A stretch of DNA of 21,255 nucleotides from positions 1 to 21,255 of the forward strand of contig CAWUSK010000050.1 of NCBI GenBank assembly GCA_963925035.1, in the 5' to 3' direction. Of the stretch, positions 7,902 to 15,080 are shown in pieces. The translations under genes and the position numbers were made by a program. The first letter of the stretch is position 1; each line of letters begins with the position of its first letter. The notes beneath the pieces are model-generated. The model was not told the origin of the DNA and made no database searches. It was given only the letters and a program-made list of their open reading frames with translations. Origin of the DNA: UBA4466 sp963925035 (GTDB lineage Bacteria > Bacteroidota > Bacteroidia > Flavobacteriales_D > Crocinitomicaceae).

Positions 7902-9290
7902 ATGTCCGACGTCCCCAAAATATTTACGCTCCAGCAAGTTGTTTCCTCCATCCGTAAAACGATAGAAGAGCGCTATCAGCAATATTATTGGGTTAAGGCG
8001 GAGATGCACAAATTGAACCGTTTTGCAAGTGGACACTGCTTTCCAGAATTACTCCAAAAAAAAGACGGAAAGATTGTCGCTCAAATTCGCGGCACAATTT
8101 GGAACCATCAATTTGAAACAATCAACAAGCGTTTTATTCAAGTGGTAAAAGAACCGCTTAAAGAAGATACAACCTTACTGATGCAAGTGAAAGTTACGTT
8201 TCATGAATCATATGGGCTCAGTTTACAAATTGTAGACATTGACCCGAATTATGCATTGGGAGAGTTGCAACGCGAACGACAAGAAACACTTCAAAAATTA
8301 CAGAAAGAAGGACTTATCAATTCCAATCAGCAATTAAAATTTCCATTGTTACCAAAACGCGTAGCTGTCATTTCAGCTGAATCGAGCAAAGGACATTCCG
8401 ATTTCATGCAAGTGTTGAACAACAACGAGTGGAATTATTCCTTTTTTACAATGTTATTCCCAGCGTATTTGCAAGGCGATAATGCCGCACGTTCAATTAT
8501 TGCACAATTGGAAAATATTAAGAAAGTCTTACACCATTTCGATTTGGTTGTCATCGTGCGTGGCGGCGGAGGTGAAGTTGGACTTTCGTGTTACAACGAT
8601 TATAAACTTTGTAAGGCAATTGCATCATTTCCTCTGCCCGTTTTGACAGGAATTGGCCATTCAACAAATTTAACTGTTGCGGAAATGATTGCCTTTCGGA
8701 ATGCAATTACTCCTACGGAACTTGGTGATTTTTTATTACAGGCATTTCATAATTTCTCTATGCCATTGAAAGACGCCATCAAAAGCATTAAATATTATGC
8801 TGTTGCAACAGTAGAAGATGAAAAAATAGCATTGAATAATCTTTCCAAGCACTTTAAAAATGGTGCGCAACAATCGTTGTACAACAATCAGCAAAAATTA
8901 ATTGCTCAAAGTCGTGAAGTCGCTTCAAATGTACGTTACAACTTGCAACACAACAGACAAAAAATAGAGCGATTGACACAAAACACCTTGCGTGAGTCGG
9001 TGCATATTTTTCAACGAGAACGAGAGAAAATGGAGTTGCTTTCCACTCAAATTCCTCGAACTATAAAATCAACCATTCTAGTGCAAAAGAATTTATTGGA
9101 TAACCTCCAGCATTCCGTCGAGATTATGGATCCAATAAATGTGCTTAAACGCGGTTTTTCAATTACCACAATTAACGGAAAGACTTTAAAAGTTGATAAT
9201 AAAGCGCAAAAAGGTGACGAAATCATCACAAAAACAGCTATTTTTAACATAAAATCGACTATTATCGACATCGAAGAAGACAATGAGTAA
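7902..9290 (+). CDS. xseA: Exodeoxyribonuclease VII large subunit
   Basis: This is the catalytic subunit of exonuclease VII, which degrades single-stranded DNA to oligonucleotides in mismatch and damage repair. The 462-residue length is normal. An OB-fold domain comes first (FTLQQVVSSIRKTIEERYQQYYWVKAE). The catalytic core follows with RGGGG at 220-224 and GIGH at 250-253, then ITPTELGDF, and a long coiled-coil region to the C-terminus that would contact XseB. The core motifs read RGGGGEVGL and GIGHSTN, where many bacteria have RGGGS.EDL and GIGHE.D; I believe this is a lineage variant. xseB overlaps its end by 8 bases, the usual translational coupling of the two subunits. Confidence 0.95.
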   Translation: MSDVPKIFTLQQVVSSIRKTIEERYQQYYWVKAEMHKLNRFASGHCFPELLQKKDGKIVAQIRGTIWNHQFETINKRFIQVVKEPLKEDTTLLMQVKVTFHESYGLSLQIVDIDPNYALGELQRERQETLQKLQKEGLINSNQQLKFPLLPKRVAVISAESSKGHSDFMQVLNNNEWNYSFFTMLFPAYLQGDNAARSIIAQLENIKKVLHHFDLVVIVRGGGGEVGLSCYNDYKLCKAIASFPLPVLTGIGHSTNLTVAEMIAFRNAITPTELGDFLLQAFHNFSMPLKDAIKSIKYYAVATVEDEKIALNNLSKHFKNGAQQSLYNNQQKLIAQSREVASNVRYNLQHNRQKIERLTQNTLRESVHIFQREREKMELLSTQIPRTIKSTILVQKNLLDNLQHSVEIMDPINVLKRGFSITTINGKTLKVDNKAQKGDEIITKTAIFNIKSTIIDIEEDNE

Positions 9291-9483
9291 AGAATTAAAA
9301 TACACTGATGCATTTGAAGAGTTGAAACAAATTGTTTCAGATATTGAAGACGGAGAAATTTCTGTGGACGAATTGAGCATAAAAGTCAAGCGTGCTTCCG
9401 AATTAATTAAGCTGTGTAAAGAAAAATTGACTTCAACAGAAGAGGATGTGAACCAGATTTTAAAAGAATTAGAAAATAATTAA
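9283..9483 (+). CDS. xseB: Exodeoxyribonuclease VII small subunit
   Basis: The 66-residue protein is one long helical hairpin, with the family pattern YTDAFEELKQIVSDIEDGEISVDEL near the N-terminus and a charged second helix (KVKRASELIKLCKEKLTSTEEDVNQIL). Several XseB copies wrap around the XseA coiled coil to form exonuclease VII. Its ATG lies inside the last codons of xseA, in another frame, so translation is coupled. The length is within the usual 60-80 residues. Confidence 0.95.
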   Translation: MSKELKYTDAFEELKQIVSDIEDGEISVDELSIKVKRASELIKLCKEKLTSTEEDVNQILKELENN

Positions 9484-9485
9484 GC

Positions 9486-9817
9486 ATGAATACAGCAGCT
9501 TTTTATCAAGTGTAGAATGGAATGAAAACAAGCCTGCTATTCAATTTTTGCTTGAAACGTCTGCGACAAAGGAGATTCGTATCGCGATGCAAACGGGTCA
9601 ATTTATGAAAGAACATAAAGCTCCTTTTCCAATTATAGTGCATGTTCTTCAAGGAAGTGTTAAATTTGGCGCTGAAGGAGAGGACATTCATCTAAAAATT
9701 GGTGACTTAATCGGGCTCGAAACAAACGTTCCTCACGATTTATTAGCAAAAGAAAATAGTATCGTTCGCCTTTCACTTTCTAAGCTTGACAACTTGGAGC
9801 GCGTAAAAAACGTATAA
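9486..9817 (+). CDS. Small cupin-domain protein, 5' end out of frame
   Basis: The product is a single cupin barrel: EIRIAMQTGQFMKEHKAPFPIIVHVLQGSVKFG, then a GDLIGL turn and NVPHDLLAKENSIVRLSL. His in KEHKAP and in VPHDL are the likely metal-site residues. The downstream frame has no normal start. It stays open back to 9473 and only TTG 9548 or ATT 9479 could serve as starts. A start at TTG 9548 would discard coding-like sequence (SSVEWNENKPAIQF). The ATG at 9486 gives MNTAAF and then runs to TAG at 9513 in the wrong frame. One extra T in the five-T run at 9500-9504 would fuse MNTAAF to LSSVEW. I therefore place the original start at 9486 and suspect a one-base deletion or sequencing error. 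It follows xseB by 2 bases. The substrate is unknown. Confidence 0.6.
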
Positions 9818-9824
9818 TAATTTT

Positions 9825-10073
9825 ATGGAAATAAAAATGCCAAAAAAACCAATTCTGCTTACCTATGAGGAAACAGAGTTGGGAATTCTAATTGCGATGG
9901 AAGCCGGTGAGCTTGCAAAAATCAACGCATATAGAAAAAGTAAAGGAAAAGATCCGGTAAACACTATCTTGGCTTATCCTTTTGTGCATTGCGATATTCA
10001 AGAGTCACTAAAAATTGATTTTGATCAAAAAAACGAATACCTGATTGATAATTTGAAGAAGTTTACTGATTAA
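9825..10073 (+). CDS. Small hypothetical protein
   Basis: The 82-residue protein is soluble and mixed-charge, with no signal peptide or membrane segment. Its first half appears helical (EETELGILIAMEAGELAKIN), followed by a basic patch (AYRKSKGKDP) and an acidic C-terminal half. I do not recognise it. It starts 7 bases after the cupin gene and is probably the last gene of the transcript that begins at 7458. ATG 9837 (MPKKPILL) is an alternative start four codons in. Confidence 0.55.
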   Translation: MEIKMPKKPILLTYEETELGILIAMEAGELAKINAYRKSKGKDPVNTILAYPFVHCDIQESLKIDFDQKNEYLIDNLKKFTD

Positions 10074-10086
10074 TAGTTCTTAATCA
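10067..10086 (+). terminator. Possible weak terminator hairpin
   Basis: TGATTAA (10067-10073) and TTAATCA (10080-10086) form a seven-pair AT-rich stem with a six-base loop at the stop codon of the preceding gene. T-rich sequence follows 15 bases later. The stem is weak, so this is tentative. Confidence 0.3.
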
Positions 10087-10118
10087 ACTTGCTTGTTTAA
10101 TTTTTAATTATTTCACCC

Positions 10119-10126
10119 TATCTTCG
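10119..10126 (+). promoter_or_regulatory. -7-like element of the ABC-F gene
   Basis: TATCTTCG is one base from TAnnTTTG and lies 18 bases before the ATG at 10145. TTG at 10093-10095 is 23 bases upstream, a longer spacer than ideal. A hairpin closes the preceding gene, so a separate promoter is expected here. Confidence 0.4.
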
Positions 10127-10144
10127 CGCCCTTAATTTTGAACT

Positions 10145-11779
10145 ATGGTTTCGGTAGATAATTTAGCGGTTGAATTTAGTGGAAGTACATTGTTTAGTGA
10201 TGTATCCTTCGTTATTAATGAGAATGATAAAATTGCCCTGATGGGAAAGAATGGAGCTGGTAAATCCACTCTATTGAAAATTCTAGCAAGCGCAACTAAA
10301 CCAACTCGTGGAGGCGTTTCCGCCCCAAAAGAAACGGTAATAGCATATTTACCTCAGCATTTATTGACGCAAGACGATGCAACGGTATTCGAAGAAACAT
10401 CAAAAGCATTTGCCAGCATCTTTGCCATGAAGGAGGAAATGGACCGTCTCAATGATGAGTTGACAACTCGGACTGATTACGATTCGGATGAGTACATGAA
10501 AATCATTGAGCAAGTTTCTGAGCTGAGCGAAAAATTCTATTCCATTGAAGAAATCAATTACGAAGCAGAAGTTGAAAAAGTACTGCAAGGATTAGGTTTC
10601 GTGCGTTCTGATTTTACGCGTGCAACATCAGAATTCAGTGGTGGATGGAGAATGCGCATCGAACTAGCAAAAATATTATTGCAACAACCAGATTTGATTT
10701 TATTGGATGAGCCAACCAATCACATGGACATTGACTCGATTGAATGGTTGGAGGATTTCTTAATAAACCAAGCCAAAGCAGTTGTTGTTATTTCACACGA
10801 TAGAACCTTTATAGATAACATTACCAATCGCACCATTGAAATAACGATGGGTAAAATTTACGATTACAAAGCGAAATACACGCATTACTTAGAGTTAAGA
10901 AAAGAAAGGCGCGAGCAACAACAAAAGCAATACGAAGAACAACAAAGGTACATTGCGGACAATCAAGAATTCATTGACCGTTTTCGCGGAACTTTTTCGA
11001 AAACAAACCAGGTTCAATCGCGTGTAAAAATGCTTGAAAAACTGGACATCATTGAAGTCGATGAGGTTGATTCTTCTGCCTTGCGTTTAAAATTTCCACC
11101 AGCACCAAGAGCAGGAAGTTATCCTGTTACGGTAAAAGAGCTTACAAAAAAATACGCTGAACATGTCGTTTTTAAAAACGCATCGTTGGTCATCGAAAGA
11201 GGAGAAAAGGTAGCGTTTGTCGGACGAAATGGAGAAGGGAAATCTACCATGATCAAAGCGATTATGAAGGAAATTGATGTTGAAGGCACAATGGAATTGG
11301 GTCACAATGTTCAGATTGGCTACTTCGCACAAAACCAAGCCGCTCTTTTAGATGAAAACATCACTGTTTTTGACACGATCGATAACATAGCAAAAGGAGA
11401 TATTCGCAATAAAATAAGAGATTTACTCGGCGCATTTATGTTTGGCGGTGACAATAGTTCTAAACTCGTGAAAGTACTTTCTGGAGGAGAAAAAACGCGT
11501 TTAGCAATGATGAAATTGTTGTTGGAGCCTGTGAATTTATTAATTCTCGATGAGCCAACCAATCATTTAGACATGCGAACAAAAGACATCATTAAAGATG
11601 CCTTAAAAGCCTTTGACGGAACTCTTATCCTTGTTTCTCACGACCGTGATTTCCTAGATGGTTTAGCTGAAAAAGTGTTTGAATTTGGAAATCAACGTGT
11701 AAAAGAACACTTCGAAGATGTCAAGGGATTCTTAGCGACAAAGAAAATGGAAAGTTTAAGTGAAATTGAGAAGAAGTAG
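10145..11779 (+). CDS. ABC-F family ATPase (ribosome-associated type)
   Basis: Two ABC cassettes lie in one 544-residue protein without membrane segments, the hallmark of the ABC-F class. Cassette 1 has Walker A GKNGAGKST (34-42), signature SGGW (165-168) and Walker B DEPTNHMD (188-195). Cassette 2 has GRNGEGKST (360-368), LSGGEKTR (from 445) and DEPTNHLD (469-476). A charged linker of about 80 residues, rich in Glu, Gln and Arg (RKERREQQQKQYEEQQ), separates them. Family members bind the ribosomal E site through this linker and act in translation control or, in some subfamilies, antibiotic protection. There is no reason to infer resistance here. The length and motifs resemble the YbiT-like housekeeping group, but I cannot fix the subfamily. 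Confidence 0.93.
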   Translation: MVSVDNLAVEFSGSTLFSDVSFVINENDKIALMGKNGAGKSTLLKILASATKPTRGGVSAPKETVIAYLPQHLLTQDDATVFEETSKAFASIFAMKEEMDRLNDELTTRTDYDSDEYMKIIEQVSELSEKFYSIEEINYEAEVEKVLQGLGFVRSDFTRATSEFSGGWRMRIELAKILLQQPDLILLDEPTNHMDIDSIEWLEDFLINQAKAVVVISHDRTFIDNITNRTIEITMGKIYDYKAKYTHYLELRKERREQQQKQYEEQQRYIADNQEFIDRFRGTFSKTNQVQSRVKMLEKLDIIEVDEVDSSALRLKFPPAPRAGSYPVTVKELTKKYAEHVVFKNASLVIERGEKVAFVGRNGEGKSTMIKAIMKEIDVEGTMELGHNVQIGYFAQNQAALLDENITVFDTIDNIAKGDIRNKIRDLLGAFMFGGDNSSKLVKVLSGGEKTRLAMMKLLLEPVNLLILDEPTNHLDMRTKDIIKDALKAFDGTLILVSHDRDFLDGLAEKVFEFGNQRVKEHFEDVKGFLATKKMESLSEIEKK

Positions 11780-11800
11780 TTTTTCAATTTTACTTTTTTT
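11771..11800 (+). terminator. Probable intrinsic terminator of the ABC-F gene
   Basis: AAGAAGTA (11771-11778) pairs with TACTTTTT (11791-11798), giving eight pairs including one G-U, around a 12-base loop. A run of seven T ends at 11800. The stem overlaps the stop codon. It is AT-rich and not strong. Confidence 0.4.
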
Positions 11801-11869
11801 AACACGCATCATTTCTACTTCTGTATAAATAATAGTTATATTCAGTGTGAACCCCATAAATCAACACAC

Positions 11870-12118
11870 ATGAATATTATCGTCTTTTTACTCGTTGGAG
11901 CAGCCGCAGGTTGGTTAGGAAGTGTAATTTACAAAGGAAGTGGATTAGGATTATTTGGAAACATTGTAGTCGGAATTATTGGTAGTTCAGTTGGCTATTG
12001 GCTGATGGGAACTCTCGGCGCAAGTTTCGGCGGTGGAATTTTGGGAATTATATTAACAGGAGCTCTTGGAGCAATTGTCATTCTGTTTATTATCAATTTA
12101 CTTGTCCCGAAAAGATAA
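11870..12118 (+). CDS. GlsB/YeaQ/YmgE family membrane protein
   Basis: The 82-residue protein is almost entirely hydrophobic, with three glycine-rich helices: about 1-20 (IIVFLLVGAAAGWLGS), 27-48 (GLFGNIVVGIIGSSVGYWL) and 54-79 (GGGILGIILTGALGAIVILF). The pattern G.GL..nivvGiiGa.vG matches the GlsB/YeaQ/YmgE (transglycosylase-associated) family of small membrane proteins, often linked with stress responses. The biochemical role of the family is not established. It converges on the SCO1-family gene with a single base between the two stop codons. Confidence 0.88.
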   Translation: MNIIVFLLVGAAAGWLGSVIYKGSGLGLFGNIVVGIIGSSVGYWLMGTLGASFGGGILGIILTGALGAIVILFIINLLVPKR

Positions 12119-12119
12119 A

Positions 12120-12785
12120 TTAAAACTCTTTCAACAATCTTCCAATATCATGAATTAGCGAATCTACTGATGTCACAGACGTTCCGTCGTAATAACCTCG
12201 GATGCGTTTTTTGCGGTCAACGAGTACAAAATTGTTGGTGTGAATGAAGTCACTTCCCGCATCACCTAAATTCTCGGCTTCTGCCGGTTTTAGAACAAAA
12301 AAGGACTTGCGTGCAAGAGCGTATAATTTCTTCTTTTCACCTGTCAAAAATTGCCATTGCTGATCATTCGCTTGGTGACCAACAGCATAACGTTTCATCT
12401 GTTCCACGTTGTCGACTTCTGGATCTACCGTAAAACTTAAAATTTTCAATCCTCCATTGTCCGAATATGCCTCTTGAATGCGTTTCATTTGCTTATTCAT
12501 AATCGGACAAATAGAACCGCAAGTTGTAAAGAAATATTCTGCAACGTACACCTTGTTTTTAACAAAGTCCTGCGTAATTTCTTCCCCGTTCTGATTTAAA
12601 AAAGCAAAGGCAGCTATTTTATGCCCGTAACCATTCCGTTTCATCAGAACATCTCGATCAACCATTTCGGGTTCAACATCTAAAGGGTTAATCACAGGCA
12701 AGGTTTTTTCTTCTGGTTGAATGATGTAAAAAGTGATTGTGACACCTATTGCGAAAAAAATGATAAGAAAAATAATTCTGTTCAT
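12120..12785 (-). CDS. SCO1/SenC family copper chaperone
   Basis: The 221-residue protein has an N-terminal membrane anchor (about 4-22) followed by a thioredoxin-like domain. The copper ligands are in place: Cys89 and Cys93 in FTTCGSICP (the CxxxC motif) and His182 in DFIHTNNFVLVD. The strand LKILSFTVDPEVD is also typical. SCO proteins deliver copper to the CuA site of cytochrome c oxidase or keep its cysteines reduced, acting on the outer face of the inner membrane. No oxidase gene is in the window. The start at 12785 gives a sensible anchor (MNRIIFLIIFFAIGVTITF), with a TAACTTTG -7 element just upstream. Confidence 0.92.
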   Translation of the reverse strand: MNRIIFLIIFFAIGVTITFYIIQPEEKTLPVINPLDVEPEMVDRDVLMKRNGYGHKIAAFAFLNQNGEEITQDFVKNKVYVAEYFFTTCGSICPIMNKQMKRIQEAYSDNGGLKILSFTVDPEVDNVEQMKRYAVGHQANDQQWQFLTGEKKKLYALARKSFFVLKPAEAENLGDAGSDFIHTNNFVLVDRKKRIRGYYDGTSVTSVDSLIHDIGRLLKEF

Positions 12786-12789
12786 CCTA

Positions 12790-12797
12790 CAAAGTTA
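12790..12797 (-). promoter_or_regulatory. -7 element of the SCO1-family gene
   Basis: On the minus strand TAACTTTG is a full match to TAnnTTTG. It lies only 4 bases upstream of the start codon at 12785, so the transcript would be leaderless or nearly so. No TTG is found at the expected -33 position. Confidence 0.4.
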
Positions 12798-12840
12798 TCT
12801 ATTATAAAATCATTTGTACTTTTAAGCAAAAGAAATATTT

Positions 12841-13899
12841 ATGTCAATCAATACAGCTTTGCTCAATAAAATATGCACTACTCCAGGTGCTCCAGGATTT
12901 GAAAAAAAAATTCGTGAATTAGTTCTTCAAGAAGTGAAGGGATTAGTGGATGAAATTGAAATTGACAACATGGGCAACGTATACGCAATCAAGCGTGGGA
13001 AGGGAGATAAGCGTGTAATGATTGGTGCGCACATGGATGAAATTGGATTCATGGTGACACACATTGATGACAATGGATTTATTCGCTTTCACACCTTAGG
13101 TGGTTTTGACCCTAAAACATTGACAGCGCAGCGTGTAATTATTCATGGTAAAAAAGATATCATTGGAGTAATGGCTTCTAAGCCAATTCATGTTATGACG
13201 GCTGACGAACGCAACAAAGTGGCAAAACTCTCCGATTATTTTATCGATACAGGTCTTTCGGTTGATGAAGTAAAAGAATTGGTAACAATAGGTGATCCAG
13301 TTACCCGAGAACGTGAGTTTATCGAAATGGGAAATTGCGTTAATGGAAAATCATTGGATAACAGACTAGCAGTTTTTATCTTAATTGAAATGTTTAGAGG
13401 ATTGGTTGGTAAAACTGTTCCTTACGATATTTATGGTGTGTTTACTGTCCAGGAAGAAGTTGGAATTCGCGGGGCAAATGTTTCATCGATGCGCATTAAT
13501 CCAGATTTTGGATTTGGATTAGATACAACAATTGCATTTGATTTGCCAGGAGCAGCCACACATGAAAAAATTACCGAATTAGGAAAGGGAACAGCCATTA
13601 AAATCATGGATGCTTCAACGATTTGCGATTACCGCATGGTTGATTTCATGAAAAAAACAGCAGACAAGCATAAGATTACGTGGCAACCTGAAATCTTAAC
13701 CGCTGGAGGAACAGATACAGCAGGAATTCAACGTATGACAGAAGGCGGTTCAATAGCAGGGGCAGTTTCAATTCCAACGCGACATTTACACCAAGTGATT
13801 GAGATGGCACACAAAGATGATATTCAAGGAAGTATTGACTTATTATCCGCTTGTGTAAGTGAAATTGATCAGTACGATTGGGAAATTTCGATCAACTAA
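12841..13899 (+). CDS. M42 family metallopeptidase
   Basis: The 352-residue protein is a co-catalytic metal aminopeptidase of the M42 (glutamyl aminopeptidase/TET-like) family. The metal ligands and catalytic residue appear in order: His64 in GAHMDEIGFMV, Asp173 in SLDNRLA, Glu205-Glu206 in TVQEEVGIRGA, Asp228 in FGLDTT, and His317 in PTRHLHQVIEM. GGTDTAG at 289-295 lies in the active-site loop. Members form large dodecameric shells in the cytoplasm and trim peptides made by other proteases. Length and motifs are normal and there is no signal peptide. Some relatives were misannotated as endoglucanases; nothing here supports that. It starts at ATG 12841, divergent from the SCO1-family gene. 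Confidence 0.93.
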   Translation: MSINTALLNKICTTPGAPGFEKKIRELVLQEVKGLVDEIEIDNMGNVYAIKRGKGDKRVMIGAHMDEIGFMVTHIDDNGFIRFHTLGGFDPKTLTAQRVIIHGKKDIIGVMASKPIHVMTADERNKVAKLSDYFIDTGLSVDEVKELVTIGDPVTREREFIEMGNCVNGKSLDNRLAVFILIEMFRGLVGKTVPYDIYGVFTVQEEVGIRGANVSSMRINPDFGFGLDTTIAFDLPGAATHEKITELGKGTAIKIMDASTICDYRMVDFMKKTADKHKITWQPEILTAGGTDTAGIQRMTEGGSIAGAVSIPTRHLHQVIEMAHKDDIQGSIDLLSACVSEIDQYDWEISIN

Positions 13900-13918
13900 A
13901 TTGCCCGAAAATTCAACT

Positions 13919-14209
13919 TTATTTATCCAACACTTTAGGAATACGGAAATAATCTGAATCTTTTTTCGGAGCGTTTTTAAGTACCTCTTCTTGCGTTAAA
14001 GTAACAACAGGAAAGTCTTCACGTAAGCGATTTACTTCGTCTGTCATAAAAACAAGAGGTTCGACGTTGTCCGTATCGACTTCACGTAACTTATCCATAA
14101 ACGCAATTGTTCTTTCTAAATCTTGACGAATTGTATCCTTCTTATCCCCTTCAAATTCAAGGCGAGCTAAATGTGCAATATGATCAACTATTTCTTCCGT
14201 TATCTTCAT
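13919..14209 (-). CDS. gatC: Asp-tRNA(Asn)/Glu-tRNA(Gln) amidotransferase subunit C
   Basis: The 96-residue protein shows the GatC pattern: VDHIAHLARLEFEGD at the N-terminus, the middle FMDKLREVDTDNVEPLV, and LREDFPV with a C-terminal YFRIPKVLD. GatC stabilises the GatAB amidotransferase that converts misacylated Glu-tRNA(Gln) or Asp-tRNA(Asn) to the correct amide form. gatA and gatB are not in the window, so the operon is dispersed in this genome. The gene lies 19 bases after the acyltransferase on the same strand, but a -7 element in that gap could give it its own promoter. Confidence 0.94.
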   Translation of the reverse strand: MKITEEIVDHIAHLARLEFEGDKKDTIRQDLERTIAFMDKLREVDTDNVEPLVFMTDEVNRLREDFPVVTLTQEEVLKNAPKKDSDYFRIPKVLDK

Positions 14210-14216
14210 AAGGCTG

Positions 14217-14224
14217 CAAAGATA
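14217..14224 (-). promoter_or_regulatory. -7 element of gatC
   Basis: On the minus strand TATCTTTG matches TAnnTTTG exactly and lies in the 19-base gap between the acyltransferase stop and the gatC start, 7 bases from the start codon. No TTG is found at the -33 position, so this is half a promoter. Confidence 0.45.
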
Positions 14225-14228
14225 ATAA

Positions 14229-14990
14229 CTATTCCTTGAATTGTGGAAACTCTTTCAGCAGAGGCGTATTAATTCGATCAAAACATGCCGTACAAATTTC
14301 CTTTTGCGACATATTTTCAATTTCTTCCGCCGCAAAGTAAGGGTGAATATGAACCTTGCTAACTCCCGGACGAGCAGGACCAAAAATGTTCGAAGGGTCT
14401 GACAATAGGCGATAGTTGTTTGTGAATGTAATTGGAACTATCGGAACTTTTAAACTTTTTGCCAATTGAAAAGCCCCCTCTTTAAAAGGAATCATTTTTG
14501 GATTATCGAAATCCGGAATTCCACCTTCAGGAAAAATCATCAAGGACCAACCCTCCTTCACTTTTTTTCCAGCAACAATTAAAGATTTAGCCGCTTTAAT
14601 TGGACTTCTTCTATCCACAGGAATATTAAATCGTTTGAAGTAAGTTTTAATCAATGGATAACTCAATATTTCTACCTTTCCTAAAAAGATGAATGGCTCT
14701 TTATTTAAAATAGAATAAACGAGAAAAATATCCAAATAAGACGCATGATTCGCTACAATAATATATGGTCCTTTTGGAAGCTTATGGTTAGACAAGCGTT
14801 TCACATAATAAAAACAAAAAATTCGAACCGTCCAGCTCCAAGCAACAAATAGTCGAAATGCAGTTTTCTTCGATTTTTCAACGAATAAAAATGGAACAAT
14901 AACAGGATAATAGATGATTGCAGTGATTACAAAAACCAATCCTATATACAGCTTCCAAATCAAAGAAAATATCCCCCGGAGGTGTTCCAT
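14229..14990 (-). CDS. Lysophospholipid acyltransferase (PlsC family)
   Basis: The 253-residue protein has an N-terminal hydrophobic segment (about 15-36) followed by the acyltransferase core. The catalytic HX4D motif is NHASYLD (His82, Asp87), the substrate-binding block is IPVDRR (123-128), and FPEGG (153-157) is the third conserved block. This is the pattern of 1-acyl-sn-glycerol-3-phosphate acyltransferase, which makes phosphatidic acid at the inner membrane. The length is typical for PlsC. Relatives acylate ornithine or other acceptors, so the exact substrate is not certain. The start at 14990 is the only sensible Met near the hydrophobic segment. Confidence 0.88.
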   Translation of the reverse strand: MEHLRGIFSLIWKLYIGLVFVITAIIYYPVIVPFLFVEKSKKTAFRLFVAWSWTVRIFCFYYVKRLSNHKLPKGPYIIVANHASYLDIFLVYSILNKEPFIFLGKVEILSYPLIKTYFKRFNIPVDRRSPIKAAKSLIVAGKKVKEGWSLMIFPEGGIPDFDNPKMIPFKEGAFQLAKSLKVPIVPITFTNNYRLLSDPSNIFGPARPGVSKVHIHPYFAAEEIENMSQKEICTACFDRINTPLLKEFPQFKE

Positions 14991-14994
14991 GAGC

Positions 14995-15002
14995 CAAATT
15001 TA
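14995..15002 (-). promoter_or_regulatory. -7-like element of the PlsC-family gene
   Basis: On the minus strand TAAATTTG fits TAnnTTTG and ends 4 bases before the start codon. If used, transcription would begin at about the start codon, giving a leaderless message. A CAA on the plus strand at 15018-15020 provides a TTG at a 15-base spacing, which is short. Confidence 0.35.
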
Positions 15003-15080
15003 CAAAATAGAATCATTCAAAACGATTCGCTCAAAAATTCATCTAAAAATGCTAAATTTACATTATTAAAACAAATCTCA

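Noticed and set aside
10145..11779. ABC-F protein as an antibiotic-resistance factor
   Set aside because: The linker and context are those of a housekeeping ABC-F protein, and no drug-resistance or mobile genes are nearby.
14982..15080. Upstream extension of trpS by 33 residues
   Set aside because: It overlaps the start of the divergent acyltransferase, and family members begin at MARILTGIQ-like sequence, which corresponds to 15081.
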